Source of the DNA: Cavia porcellus
Lineage: Eukaryota; Chordata; Mammalia; Rodentia; Caviidae
Reading direction: 5' to 3'
DNA: 64,000 bases
Assembly: GCF_034190915.1 (NCBI RefSeq)
Contig: NW_026947484.1
Span: 208,766,657 to 208,830,656 of the forward strand
Notes under the pieces: model-generated
What the model saw: the letters and a program-made list of their open reading frames with translations, nothing else
Database searches by the model: none
What the model was told of the DNA's origin: nothing
Part shown: positions 37,258-50,453 of the stretch, in pieces
Numbering within the stretch: position 1 is the stretch's first letter
Layout of the letters: each line of letters begins with the position of its first letter
Program-made: the position numbers and the translations under genes

Positions 37258-38200
37258 TGTTTTTTTAACACATCTGTGATAGATGGAATGAGGAAAGGTT
37301 ATGGAAGGCTTAATATATAATTAATATAGTGTTAATAATAATTATAATACAATAATTATTGTATTTCTGATCCTCATTCTTCAAAAACCTGAAAATGTGC
37401 TATGACAGAATATTTATAGCCATTGTACTGACAGCAACTCAGTCCTAGTGATACTTAGTTTTTTTGTGGTCATGTACCACTAAACCTGTGTGGAGACCTG
37501 GACTCAGGACTCCTGGTTCAAGATTAGAAGATGAGCCACAGTAAAATACTGAAACTTGTTGACTGATACTTCCATATTTTTATTGAAATAAGCATCCCAA
37601 ATTAATTCATATAAATTTATAGTAAACTGATAATTTACTATTAAGATATTTTACTTTTCTAGAAAGTGCATTCATATGGGACCATAGTATACTTTCTCTG
37701 ATACCCAGGGTTCGTTGAAGATGTTTTCTGGACTAAGTTAAATAAGAAACTAGAGCAGAAAGACTGTGCTCTAAGAGTATACATTTCCATGTTTCCTTTG
37801 TTTTTTCTGAATTTGTAAAGTCCTCATGGAATTAGATGACAGTTCGTCCCGAAGCCCAAGGTGGTAAAGGTTGCCAAGGGAAGGTCAATGTAAAACCAAA
37901 ATTGATCAGAAACCTTTTAAAGATATTTTAACTCTAGCATGTTGCCTGGTTTTGTCAGGAGGAAAACAATATTTGGCACATACCTGGTCTTTAGTAAATG
38001 TCTATTAAATGAATTGATGAAACAGTGGCTTGGTAAATCAGGAATGTTAGAGAGCTATAAATTTTAGAAGGGGAAGAAACACTGGTGATCACTGAGTCCA
38101 AACACTGGTGATCACTGAGTCCTGCTGAGTCTTCGCCAGGAAAGATGATGTGACACAGTGACGCCGAACATTGTGTCAACTTAAGATGTTTAGAATTTTA
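37258..38200. other. Intronic stretch, no gene
   Basis: AT-rich. It contains an ATTATAATACAATAATTATTG palindrome-like patch near 37340 and a 23-bp tandem duplication at 38078-38122. Confidence 0.6.
38078..38122 (+). repeat. Tandem duplication of a 23-bp unit
   Basis: AACACTGGTGATCACTGAGTCC occurs at 38078-38099 and again at 38101-38122 with one A between, so a perfect two-copy tandem. Probably a recent replication slip. Confidence 0.9.
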
Positions 38201-38550
38201 ACTAAGAGACTCAGCAGGGAGTCAGCATCCTTACCTTGTAAATTCCCTCATCTTGTGCAAGAGGAGGGCACAAAAATTTTGTGAGTGCTATAACTGCCCT
38301 GGAATTTGGGGCAGGGGCAATGCCCTGTGTATAATAGAAAAGGAAGAAAAGAGGCTTCCTCTTACCTCCCTTTTGCTCTGGCTGCTGAAGTGCTACCCCA
38401 GTGCTCTGTCACTCTGCCTGGGAGCCAGTGATTTTGGACTGAAACTTCCACAAATGTCGAGCTAAATAAACCTTTCCTTCCTTTGTTTTGTCTGTCTGGT
38501 GTTTTGTCCAGCAGTGAGAGAAAAGGAACTAAGACAGTGGCCAATGCAGG
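38201..38550 (+). repeat. Probable LTR-type repeat 3' part, family unassigned
   Basis: The 3' end has GAGCTAAATAAACCTTTCC, then TCTGGTGTTTTGTCCAGCAG and GGAACTAAGACAGTGG. This is the ending of a very common rodent dispersed repeat and includes an AATAAA. The preceding 250 bp are GC-richer than the background. The + and - open frames here are not genes. Confidence 0.5.
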
Positions 38551-41500
38551 GAGCTGATAAGTGACTGATGAAACTCATGCTCCATTTTCATGATTCTTAG
38601 CTCATTTTGTTCATGAAGGGTGAAACAAAAAACAAAATTGTCAAATTTTTGCAAGTCATCTATGTATTTCCCTGTTTAAAGGAGTGCACCATTAATAGAG
38701 ACATACTTTCCTTCCTTTGTTTGCATTTGTGATATTTGTTTCTTGTACTTTATGAAACTTAACCAAAAAGTCCCCTGAATTAGATTGTTGGACACAGATA
38801 TAATGGGTACTAAAAGTTTTCATAAGAGCTGATTTTTTATCAACTATTAGGCAGTCCTTAAAATGTGATGGTTACTGTAATAGTAAAAAATATGATATCC
38901 ATATTTACCAATTGCCTTCCATATTCCAGGTATGGTATTTTATATGCAACAGCATATTAGTATAGAATTTTTCACTAGAGCCCCCTAAAAGAAAAATTTA
39001 AATAGATTCCATGATAAACACAATCATCCCAAACTGGCCATTTATCTCTTTCAGCAATTACTAGAAGAGAGTAAGACAGACTCTTTAGTTCTTTTTGTTA
39101 AACTCGCTGTCAAACCCAAATGTCTGACCAAGATTCAGAAGACCTTGAGTAACCTTGCCTATTTCCAGCTTCGATCTGCCCTTATTGGTTCTATGATGCC
39201 CCAGTTTCACTGTGCTCAGTGCTCACTAAAGTTTGTTTTTTTCTTTTTAATTCCTAGAGAAGTTGCATTTTGTTTCCTTTTTCTTGGATTCTGTTTAATG
39301 AGATCTTTGTACAGGTAGTTTCTTAGCATTCAGATCTCAAGTTAAGTGTTAGCTTCTAAGAGAGCTTTGTAGTTACCTAAACCAGTCACTCCACCCTAGT
39401 CATTGTCACTGTCTTGGAGCAATCTTTTTCTGCATCACTTAGGACAGTTTGATTATTGGTGATTTGATGAAAGTGGCGATCCTGAATGTCTTGTTCATCG
39501 GTGCAGGTTTAGTACCTGCAGTGGTTCCTTAAAACTGTGCACATCTAATACATAATTGTAAAATGAATAATGTCTGAATGAATATTAAGGTCTCAATGCC
39601 GAATCCAGTGTTAGGAGCTTTACATGTGTTGCCTTCTGATTCAATGCTGTTGGTTTGGTTTATTTAGTTTGAGATTGAAGACATTACACTAGTTTCCAGC
39701 ATTCCTTAACTTCTTTTCACAGTGCAAAGAATGGTTTTCAACATATAAATTGGGGGCCAAGGACAGTGTTGTTGCTGAAAGGATCAGAGCCTTGGTTTAT
39801 ATTGACTATATTATATACCAACATACTGCTTTAAATTATTTTTAAAAATAAGATAGCACCCAATTTGAGAACTAAAGCAACAAAATAAAAAGAAAATCCC
39901 CAAGTCTAGGTCCAGCCTCCTAAGAAAAGGATGAGTAGATGGGGATACTTAAATACATTCCTTCTCATTCCAGCATAATTCCTTTCTTATAATCCTTAGT
40001 GTCTGTTTAATTACTCCATCCTGTACTTAAAATGTTGAGAAGAAAGTGCAACTTTACTTTTTAAGGATTTTTATTCTTGTTTAAAGCCTAGCAGACTTTG
40101 ACATACAAGTGTGTATATTCTTGGCATTATTAATTTTAAAACACTCCAAGTTTACTTAACCATAATTGAGGAAATGGGACAGCAAGGTGCATTACTTTTT
40201 ATTAAGTCAGCTCACATCTAAGTTGCATGATAGTTGTCAGTTACTGCAGTGCATGGATGAAGATATTCCTAGAAAGAATCATAAATGCAGCTGCATGAAC
40301 CTCATTACGCTGACTCACTAATAGTAATTTGTTAGACTACACCAGGAGATATATAACCTTTAGATGTATCTGGAAGCGTACTATCAAGTCTCCAATTCTA
40401 TGGAGGATTCTATGGTAATATTGCTGAAAGGCAAAACATGCTGAGAATAAGAAATGAGAGATTATTTCTAATAATTTAAAAGCTGGACTCTCTAGTGGAC
40501 TGCACATAAAATAAATATTTGGCACATTGCTCAGAACTCTCCACTCCCCACTCTCACCCCACAGAGACTTTTTTTTTCTAATCCAAAGATGCTAAGTAAT
40601 TTTAAGTGGCTATTTTCCCCTAAAAGTGTGATCACATCAAAATATTTTGTCCTTAATACTTAATGTATCAAATGTAATAGACACAAAAAATCCTTACAGT
40701 TTTTAAGAAACACTCTTAATTTTAACAAAGTAGGAATCTTCTTAACAATGAGACACTCACATTTTGTCCTAGAATTGCTTGGAGGATCTCATTACAGTAA
40801 CAATTTTGGATATGTACGTTGGGGAAATGTCTCAAAAACTCCAAGCAATGCTGATGACCATGTACCCTAAACAATAATTTGAGTATCAGTTGGGAAAGGT
40901 CATATTTTTAAAGCAATTTCAATTTAACCAATGTTTTCCAATTCCCTAGTAATTTCTCTCCCAATACGTGTTTATCTTCCAAGACATAATTACTTATATA
41001 TATTTAAAAAATAAAGTTCTTTAAGTCTGAACAATTTCCTACGTAGCCAAAATATTCTGATAGTCTAACATATTTTTATAGATTCAGCGTCATAGCATTC
41101 TAATTCAAAGGAAAAAAATCCATATTATAAGTTAGCCTCTTTAGAGCTTGATTAAATACATAAATTGTTCAATGTATAATACTCTAACCAAGTAGGTAAT
41201 AAAATCATTTGTACTTGACATGTGTAATCTGTACTATATTACATGAGCATTGTCCATAAATATAGAGTATCTGTAAACTTTTTGCGAATATAGTTATATT
41301 CCCATAATTTATTTCTTTATTAAATAATTATTCACTGGCACCCCCAAAATTCGTAGGTTCCAAAGAGATTCTTTGTGAAATCCATTTTCACCAAATTTTG
41401 TTTTTACTCTGTGTGAATGATCTTGTCCAAGTTGAAAGGAGCTAGCATCTTGTTTTTATAGACTCAGTGTTGGGACTTGAGCACTAGGTAGACCCAGACA

Positions 41501-42126
41501 TCATGATACTGTTCACCTGCTGCATGACAAACGCTTGTCTATTACCGTCAGTTGTGTCACATGATCTGCATACCACTCCAGGCAGGCATAGATTGGCTAT
41601 TTGTTTTCTAGCACCTCTGCTTAACAAACACAGTTCGATTGCAACATAGGCTTGGAAAATGATTGTGAATAACTAGAGTTTTTAAGTATATCTTGTTATA
41701 TTTTGGAAAAATATACTCAAACTTAAGCTGCTTTTAGTTTGTGGCTATGAATTAGGGATTCGTGTAATATCTGGGCACTAAATAAGAGTCAAGAGATAAA
41801 TACTGTAGTTCAGTTTTCTCTCAGTTGTGTGACCTTGATTTTGTCCATTGGAGCTTCACCCTTTTAAATAAATGAAAACACTCTGCTAAATAATATCTAT
41901 GCATTCCTTAGTTTTCATATTTAATGGATTCAAATATATTATGGTTTGCCTATTAAGGTAATTTCATAAACAATTGACATTTTTTTCTGGATTGACCCCC
42001 AAAATTTTACTTACTTTGAAATAAAGCCTTGAATAAGTTTTTTTAGTAAATAGTGATTTCTAGCTGTAAAACACAGTAAGTTTGCCTCAAAATTTAATAA
42101 TGTTGAATGATACTGAAAATCTTTAC
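38551..42126. other. Long intronic stretch, no gene
   Basis: 3.6 kb, AT-rich, in which no SINE or L1 was recognised and open frames are very short. It may be diverged single-copy intron. Confidence 0.55.
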
Positions 42127-42194
42127 AGAGGATTGAACTCACAACCTCATGCTTGTGGGACAGGTGTTGTGCTGCTGAGCTATATCCCTGGCCA
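42127..42194 (-). mobile_element. ID-type SINE fragment, antisense
   Basis: GAGGATTGAACTCACAACCT, GGGACAGGTGTTGTGCTGCT and GAGCTATATCCCTGGCC. The T-tail side is missing. Old. Confidence 0.85.
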
Positions 42195-42507
42195 CAGTGA
42201 AAATCTTAACAGAACTATTAAATAGTGTCCATTTTAACTAATTCTATTTTTCCTTATCACAATTACTTTGTTGTTTTAATCCTAAATTACAAAGGGTTGT
42301 GCCAAATAAAATGACATTTTCTTTTAAATTTTTTTAGCAACTGGCACAAATTTAAATTTTGTTAGCCTAAGTTTATCTTTGTATAGTTTGAGACAGCCAA
42401 GCTTATTATTTAATAATGTAAATACCAAGTGTGTACCTCTGTGGAGTCAAGGACACTATAGGTAAAATATTTTTACACATTTGGCATCTAACATAGAAAA
42501 ACAAGAT

Positions 42508-42671
42508 GGTTATGATGATGCACCCCTGTTATCCCAGCACTCAGGAGGCTGAGTCATGCAGATTATTGTGAGTTCAAGGTAAACCTGGGCTACTTAGTGA
42601 GTTCACAGCCAACCCATAGTAGTACACAGCAAGACCCTGCCTTAAAAACAAGGAAAAAAAAAAAAAAAAAA
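42508..42671 (+). mobile_element. B1 SINE, sense
   Basis: GCACCCCTGTTATCCCAGCA, CTCAGGAGGCTGAGTCATGC, GAGTTCAAGGTAAACCTGGG and CAGCAAGACCCTGCCTTAAA, ending in an A-run. Typical B1 order with about a dozen or more mismatches to consensus. Confidence 0.92.
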
Positions 42672-44284
42672 CAACCAAAAAAACAGTTCTTTTGCTCAAA
42701 TCTTTTTTATATATTTAATTTTTCATTTAATAATTTTGTAATCTGGTTTGTGTTGAACGTAATCTTATACTCATGTATTTATAGTGAAACCTTAGAAACC
42801 TTTGTGAAAAGGTATGTATGAAAAGCAGTGTAATCAAAAGTAATAATGGGGGTCAGTTTCTTGGCATTAGAAGGCAACCTGATATTCTTCATGCATCTGA
42901 GACCAGTGGAACTTCTCCCTGCTCGTTGGCATCCTTGAGTTTAGAATTCAGTCATTTGTTTACATTTTGTTTATGTGGCGAGATTCATATTTGGAACGAT
43001 ACCATCATATTGATGAAATTATGCCCATGGACTGGAAATAAGGAGCTTTGTCCCAAGAATCAATTTCTATAAGAATCTGGGAAGTCATTCTACTTATTCA
43101 ATATACCACCCAAGAATTAAATACTTTTTACAACATCAATTAAACGGATCACTTATCTTTAAGTCTTTTCTGAGATGAGAAATGTGTTTATATTGAATGG
43201 AGTGTTTACTCTACGGATAACTCTCTAAGAGCATGTTCATTAAGTTAGGATACATTTTCCCATACTTCACTTTGTGTGCTTTAGGTAACCCAGATGTGAC
43301 ACAAAATAGATTTCCTCTTCTAAGGAATATGGGTTCTGATAGCTGGAGATGCTTTCATATGTCTCCTAAGTTTTTCTTTTGAGAATTTTAAACATATTAT
43401 CTATATAATTTAAAGTCTTTCATCATTTCACTTGACTTATGCTAACAGAAGCGAGCTGACCAGCACTAAAGTACAAAACCATACTTCTCCTTTTCTAAGT
43501 ACTTTCATGAAGGCTACCTATGCTTACTTGGCCTTTTTAGGATCTCTGTAACATTGTTGATTTATGGATGGAGCTTCTGAAGAGTTTGCTGTGTTTTGTA
43601 TTGCACTGTGGCTGGGAATTCATGTTTCCTACATGTTGTAACTGGTTCATTTGGATGATTTGGAGCCTAGACCGATAACTCAGGTTTATTCCCATCAAAT
43701 GTAATTTTGAGAGTCACATCATATAGTGAGTATCGGAATTCTGATTATTTTTCAACTTTTCCTCAGGAAATTATATTACTAATAACTGTGTGTTTTCATT
43801 TAAATTAAGTAGGGATAAAAGTTGAATAGGACTCAAAGCCAATGACATTCTCTTCACTTCTTTTTCATCTTTAGGACAAGAAACAAATAATATACAATAT
43901 TAGATAAATGCTCCAACATTTTAAATGGCTGATTTTACATTTTCTCTAATTGTGAACATAATCTTTGGATAATTTGTAAAAAAGTAAATGCACTTCGAGC
44001 CCGTAATGCTATATGATACAAATCAGACACAGAATGGTAACTATCTTACAATTTCTTTTGTTTGTAAAACTCAAAGTATAATTTAAAGAGCAAAATAAAA
44101 TAAACTGATAAAAAACGTGGATATCAGTCCTGTGAAGTTTGAGACAGGGGTCTAAGAATATGAGAAGACAAGAGGGATGGAAAAGGAGGGCAAATTAAAA
44201 CAGGATCAAGATACGATATGCATGTGCACCATTATTCCATGAAAAATATATTTATTATGTGTCACAAGTATGTAATTTGTTGGG

Positions 44285-44288
<4 letters not shown>
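42672..44288. other. Intronic stretch, no gene
   Basis: Nothing recognised. Confidence 0.6.
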
Positions 44289-44352
<64 letters not shown>

Positions 44353-44355
44353 TGT
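44289..44355 (+). repeat. (TC)n(TG)n compound microsatellite
   Basis: About 46 nt of TC followed by about 20 nt of TG, directly abutting an antisense B1. Confidence 0.95.
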
Positions 44356-44487
44356 TTGAAATCCCATTTCACAATTTAATTCAGGCTGATCTTGAACTCG
44401 CTATGTAATCCTGGCTTGCACTGAACTCATAGAGATCTTCCTGCCTCTTAAGTGCTAGGATTACAGACTTGTACCACCACACCTGGT
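44356..44487 (-). mobile_element. B1 SINE, antisense
   Basis: TCAGGCTGATCTTGAACTCG, CTATGTAATCCTGGCTTGCA, CTAGGATTACAGACTTGTAC and CCACCACACCTGGTT. Reverse complement of B1. Confidence 0.92.
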
Positions 44488-44589
44488 TATAATGTTTCTA
44501 TTTCCTTGAGTCCTTCCCACTAGACCTCCATCACTGTCTCTACCAGTAGTCTCCATGATCTCAATTTATAACACAAAGATCAGTTTTAA

Positions 44590-46700
44590 TTTTATTTTTT
44601 TATAAATAAAATCTGAATTATATTATCTTTTGTATCTTGCATTTTGGATTCACTATTAATACTGTTCAGTTGGTACATATTTTTGCATGTAGTTGTAAAT
44701 CATATATTCTCATTATTAATATTTTGTATGACTTTACACTAATATATTAATGTGTCCTGCCATTAACTTAATATTTCTGCAGTGGTTGGTTTGAAATTTT
44801 AATGAAGAGTTACACTATAAATTTTCTGGTGTATTATTTTGATGATCTTTATCTACATTTTTTGTTGTATGTATACTTTTGAATGGGACCGCTAAATCAT
44901 AGGGTAAGGGTGTATATGCTTTAAAAGACAGTGCCAAACAACTTCTCAAAATAGTTCCTACTAACATTTTGTGAGTTCCCGTTGCTCCCAATACTTTGAT
45001 TATATCTGTGTCTTTTTCAGAAATTTCGTTCACTAGTTTTAGTTTGGATTTCTCTGAAGACTAATGAAGTCAAACATTGTTTCACATGAATATTCTTTTA
45101 TTGTGGGATGTCTATTCAAGTATTTTGTCTGCTTTTCTTATTAGTCTAGTTTTTAGTGTCAGGAGGCTGAATTGTAGTCCTGTTCTTGTTACTGGCGTGT
45201 TTTATGTATTTGACAATCATATAAACTTTAGGGGCTTCACTTTCTAGTGAAAAGTGAAGGGTGGAGCTACAGGAAGTTCTCTAAAGCTTGTTCAGCTACC
45301 TCTACTGAGTTTTAAAGAGTCTATTAAATAATAAAAAATATCATGTTTAGAACAATAAATCGTACCTTAGATATGCATGGGTGCGTACAGGGACCAAAAT
45401 CCACTTAATCACCTGTCCAGAAGTCATCAGAACAATGAACATTCAGAAATGAATGAAAATTTGGAGAATATTATTTTTATTAATTATGCTGTTTTCTAAG
45501 GACTGAGACCCAAGTTCTTTATAATAAATGAAACTTCCATAAGATTTCGTGGAGCAAAAGGGAGCTGATTATAGTTGGTCTGATTTTATCTCAGGATTCT
45601 CATCAGTAGTGACAGTACAAGCAACAACTTTGCCAGAGTTTTAAATTTTTTCATCTTTTTAAAAATTTGCTTGCATTTATGGTTGTTAAAATTGTACAGG
45701 AATATAATTTTTATACTTGCCTTTCTCTGAGTACCAGTAGAATCAAGTATCTTTTCAGTTATTATTTTTTCTGTGACATTACTATATATTTTTGGCTTAT
45801 TCATTGTTTTTATATTGATTTATTGTTTTGTATTGATTTATTATTTATTAACAAAAGGAATCTGAATTGTCTCCCTTTGTTGATTAAACTAAAATGAAAA
45901 TATTTTCTCTGAATTTTAACTTCTTTATTTATGGTATGATTAATGAACAGATTTTTTTCTGTTAATATAGGTAATTTTATAGTTTTTTATGACACTTGTT
46001 TAACTTTTCCCACACTTTGTTTTATAATTTCTTGCTTGAAAAATTTGTACAGACTTACTTTTCTAAATTGTCTTCGTCCAAGTAGAATATTTTTGTCAGT
46101 ATAATTATGTAAAGATCCATTCTCACATGGATTTTTGTTCATTTAGGTGGCAGTTCTCCAAGCAACTTTTTAGTGACTCCCTGGCCTTTGCTCACTTACC
46201 TATAATGCCTATACACACTGTTTCAATATATATTCAGGGATATTTGTAGTTAGATGATATGTATTATCCTCTTATCTATTGTAATTCAGTCTTTAATTAC
46301 CATTATTTTTGGTTAAATATCCATCTATGTATTCAAATTGTTTCATCGTCTTTCTCGGTCACATCTTTTTATTTAAAGCTCTTTCTTTACCCTTCAGAAA
46401 CTGTAGAACAAACATTTCATATTCATTTTAAAAAGTCATTAGTTTTGAAATTTTATTAAATCTATAGATACACAAAAATCTTATATGTGTTAGAAACATT
46501 GATTATACCTTATATATAAAACTCTGCAATCTTTCTTAATATTTACCAAGCCAAATAAATTCTGTAGATAATTTTAGCCTTTGAATTTGATAATATGCTG
46601 TTATCCATACTTGATGATATGCTGTTATTTTCATCTGAAATTTCAAATATGGTATTAAATAGAAATGTGATAGTGAGAATCCTTTGGTATTTCAGATTTT
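44590..46700 (-). mobile_element. Old L1 fragment(s), antisense
   Basis: Read backwards, 44640-45170 follows the L1 ORF2 C-terminal/3' region. Examples are GAATGGGACCGCTAAATCAT, CAGTGCCAAACAACTTCTCA, TCTCTGAAGACTAATGAAGT and GGGATGTCTATTCAAGTATT. From about 45930 to 46560 more reverse-L1-like sequence appears (TTTATTAAATCTATAGATAC). The middle part is uncertain and may contain other sequence. Strongly degraded, no coding potential. Confidence 0.55.
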
Positions 46701-48492
46701 AAAGGTAATTACCTAGATTTCACAATTAAGTATTGCCACATTACATGAGGAGAGAGACGCCTCCCTTTCACCAATCTACCTAGATGCTCACGGTGACATC
46801 ATTTCATTTCATGCTCAGACCAATGTTAAAAGATTGATGTCATTAACCATTTTCAGAAACTGATATTTTGAAAGATGCATATTTGCCCCTGGTGTCAGTA
46901 AGTAGCCAGCTTTTAATCTTGGCAAATTCTGGCTCTCACTGGCCCCTTGTTTACCAGTAACAGTAAACATCTTGGTGCCCTCTACTGCAGTACTTGCCAT
47001 TTCAAACCAAACAGGAAACAGATACCTGTACTGGGGACATGCTCACACAGCAACAGTTCTGACAGATCTACTCTGCTTTCTAAAACCAGGATGGTAATTA
47101 ACGTAGGAGAGGTACTCATCCCACATTCTGCATGTATGAATGGTGGAGACCCAATGGTAGAACTGGGTTTTCTTTGTGACTCTTCCTCACAATGTGATTG
47201 ATTTAGCCTGACTACTTTTTTTGGCCTGGGCTTTGCTAATTATTTCCTAGTACTCTGTCACTATTCTAAAGGGGCTCAGTCCCTCTTGAAAGCCCATAGG
47301 TGCACACTATCTTAGTGCCACGGCTTGCTTATCTGTAGTCTCTGATGGCAGTTTTCACCTCCAGAAAATCAGGTCATCGGGCATGGTGGAAGTGAAATCT
47401 TGATTTGAGCTATGATTCTAGGTCATGAGCTAAATTATCAAATGATGACAATTCCAAAGTAAAAACCTATTGCCTTGGAAAGGATGACATGACTGCTTGT
47501 ATAGGAAACCCCCAGCAATCTTAATAGTGATAATATATTACCAGCGGAACCGTTTAAGTTTCCTTTGTACTAGTTATAATTCTGTGAATATTCACATTCT
47601 GATTCCTAATCGTCCTGTTTTGTTTTTTTACTATTACTGCCTGTCAAAGGAGCTTTTGGCTTACAGTTTCTTTTGGTTAAACTCATTTGGTCAGTGGGAA
47701 AAGATGGCTCTTTTTAAACAGCCACACTGTTCGATCAGCCTAGCATCTGGAGGGGTCCACATTGTTACTCCTAAATATAGTCAAGACAGAGATTTGTAGA
47801 AAATATTGAGACTTCATTTGCATTCTATCCCCATGATGATGTGCTGGAATTCTTATCAGTCTCTAAAAGCCAGCCCTACCATCTGCTTGGCAAGATCAGG
47901 GAATGAATTAACAATCCAGCTGACTACATTGGACTTTCTATCACTGCTTGCTTTATACCAGAAGGGAAAAAATGCACGCACTCTGCAGGAGATCTTCTTA
48001 CTCCCACGTCGCATTCATTTTTTTTTTTTTTTAATCTTTCCTTTTCCCTTACCAAATAATTTGCTATGTTCTTTCAGGGATAAAAATATTTGGTTTTTCA
48101 TTGAGAAAGATCTTTGAATATAAATGTCTTGATGAAAATTGAAATAATTGCTCAGTTGGATACAAAGAATGTCGCAGATATGTTAGAATCCATTGTTGTT
48201 AGCTGCTGGAACCATCCAATATGCATTTATGGTATCTGATTCATGCCCTGGAGATATCACAGAGCTCCTTTCTCTGAGCAGAGCTCTTACAGTGATACTT
48301 AAAAATTAATTGAATTTTCAAGAATGTCAGTTTTAGCTACAGTAGTTGATGGTCCAATAGCTGTGAGGTTTATTAAAAATACTGTCACATACAGCATTCT
48401 GTGATTCTAACAGGGCTGTTATCATGACTATTTATTGGACGGAGTTCATTTGGGGGCTGAATTAGTTATTATTTTGTTAAGATCTGCTGATT
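46701..48492. other. Intronic stretch before the first exon, no repeat recognised
   Basis: About 1.8 kb upstream of the LNS2 exon, without SINE or L1. The part from about 48120 has long single-copy character and may be conserved flanking intron. Open frames at 46947-48117 show no known domain. Confidence 0.5.
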
Positions 48493-48543
48493 TGCATGGT
48501 ATATTTCTTTTCTTATAGCATGTGTATTTCTGTTTTTCTCTAG
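48493..48543 (+). promoter_or_regulatory. NRXN1: 3' splice region of the 302-nt LNS2 exon
   Basis: The pyrimidine-rich run over 48526-48541 (TTTCTGTTTTTCTC) leads into TAG|GA at 48543/48544. A single TGCATG (RBFOX-type) hexamer sits at 48493-48498, about 46 nt before the exon. The acceptor call is strong because it produces the neurexin frame exactly. The RBFOX role is only a motif match. Confidence 0.75.
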
Positions 48544-48845
48544 GAAAAGAAGAATATATAGCCACTTTCAAGGGATCTGAATACTTCTGCTACGACTTGT
48601 CTCAAAACCCTATTCAAAGCAGCAGCGATGAAATAACTCTGTCCTTTAAAACCCTTCAGAGGAATGGACTGATGCTTCACACTGGAAAATCAGCTGATTA
48701 TGTCAATCTTGCCCTGAAAAATGGAGCTGTCTCTCTGGTCATTAATTTGGGATCAGGGGCCTTTGAAGCGCTAGTGGAGCCCGTGAATGGAAAGTTTAAT
48801 GATAATGCCTGGCATGATGTGAAAGTCACCAGGAATCTGCGTCAG
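48544..48845 (+). CDS. NRXN1: Neurexin-1 alpha, LNS2-domain exon (internal exon, 302 nt)
   Basis: Internal coding exon of alpha-neurexin 1, a presynaptic single-pass adhesion receptor that binds neuroligins, LRRTMs, neurexophilin and other partners. It encodes the N-terminal two thirds of the second laminin-G/LNS domain: about 100 residues from [10 protein letters not shown] through [14 protein letters not shown] and [13 protein letters not shown] to the end at VTRNLRQ. The acceptor is a pyrimidine-rich tract ending TTTTTCTCTAG at 48543 and the donor is CAG|GTAACA at 48845/48846. The exon starts in phase 1, with its first two bases completing Gly (GGA), and ends on a codon boundary. F-C-Y after [14 protein letters not shown] and LKNGAV match NRXN1 better than NRXN2 or NRXN3 as I know them. 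The Asp of SADYV and the nearby SLVINL strand are probably part of the LNS2 calcium site; that is inference from known LNS2 structures. The reading frame is intact, with no frameshift or stop. Confidence 0.95.
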
Positions 48846-49140
48846 GTAACAGCGCAGTGGATAAGAAAGTAACTGGCTTTGTTTCTTGCGGCAGCTGTGT
48901 GTGTGGTTCTTGAAACCCTGAAAATGAGATACAGGGCTCCTCAGAGTTTCGTGCAAATTAAGCTTTTTCTTCTGAGAAATCTTCCTGCCATACTTGAGCA
49001 GGGGCATATCTAGAAAGTTCTGGGGGCCCAAGAGCTATTTTGATACAGTGACATATCAGTATCCCAGAGGGCTGCAAGGATATCCCTGCGACCTGCCCTT
49101 CCTATGATGTGTGTGATTTTGTTCTGTTTTTGGTTTTTTT

Positions 49141-49263
49141 GTTTGTTTGTTTGATTTTAAATATGAGTTTTCATAGTGATCATTTGGAAGCATGCACATT
49201 GGGTTCATTAAATCACAGTTCCTTTTTTGTAATCAAAAAACTGTGTTTGTAGTTGGGGATTGG
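49141..49263 (+). repeat. Copy 2 of an unnamed dispersed repeat
   Basis: It matches 27281-27403 in the same orientation (shared words TTCATAGTGATCATTTG, CACAGTTCCTTTT and GGGATTGGA). It is preceded by a GTTT run. It lies about 300 nt downstream of the first LNS2 exon. No tail or TSD was identified. Confidence 0.6.
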
Positions 49264-50453
49264 ATCAATCCCTACTTCCTCCTCATTCCCAACTCTGTAA
49301 TGGGGACAAGAAAGGTCCCTGAGGAAACAGAATGATTTGGGGGTCTAAAGAAAATATGAGGCTGTTTTTCATTTTAGCTCAGGCATCTTAAGTTAAACTC
49401 CAAATGACTCTGGAAAGGCCAGTTCATCTTCTGGGTGCCCATTTCTATTTGATTGTGTATTTATAAAATTAACAAAAGGCTATATAATAGGAAAACATAA
49501 ATTTGTTACCAATTTCTGCATCTGCATATACTGTATGTTTTTGAAAGAGACATATTAATACAGTATAGATTCAGATAAAAGTAAATAGATTGTCCTTATC
49601 TATTTCATCATTATAAGTCTGGTTATTATTTGAACTTTTGTGATATTACAGTATCTTTTTGTTAAGTGTTGACAGTGACTAATACTTTCGCAGTACATAC
49701 TGATCTCAAACTAATATCCCTAACATATTTGTTGTTTCTCTGAACAGTTGCAGAATGACCGGATTGTCTCTGGTTTTCATTTACTAAAACAGCCCTCCTT
49801 TCTGAGCTGTTAACTGTCTAACCTTTTCTTTCCTGCTTCTGAAAAGCTTAAGCTATCTAAAGTAGAGAAGCTAAAAGGAGCCTTGGGAGAGGAGCTTTAG
49901 TCTAGTTAAGGCAGGCAAGTGAAATGGAAAGAGTGTTGAGAGCCCCCAAAACCAGTGAGATACCTTGTTGACCTGGGGGGACCCTGCATGCTTCCCGCCT
50001 GGCTGGGAGCTGGCTGCCGCCATCAGTAATAGCAGTAGACATCGGTTTCCTGTAAGTCTGTCTCTTTGGTTTTCATTTTTCATTTTTTTCTCCCAGATAC
50101 TCACCAAGAGATGCGAGGCTCATTTGAGAGACGCGCAGAAGGAAGGGTGGGTCATGAGGAGCCTACTTTCTAGATTTGCCTTTGCTCAGGTTCTAAACCA
50201 GACTGTGATTGGTAGAGCCAAGGAAACAGCGGTCATACAGCCGGGTGCATGTGTGTGGCAGGACAGATTAAAAACCAATCCATTCTACGCATTCTGTGTG
50301 TCAGGATCTTTGCTTTGTTTCATTGCAGTAAACTGTGACCCTAAAGTCCATCAATATGACCGAAAGAAGTTTTGGAGTTGAGGAGGAGTCCTTGTATGCT
50401 GTAAAATTGAGTACTAGGGAAATGCCAACCAATTCATACCAATTTGCTGGGCT

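Noticed and set aside
44590..46700. An intact LINE-1
   Set aside because: Only antisense, heavily mutated 3' fragments; no long ORF1 or ORF2 frame.
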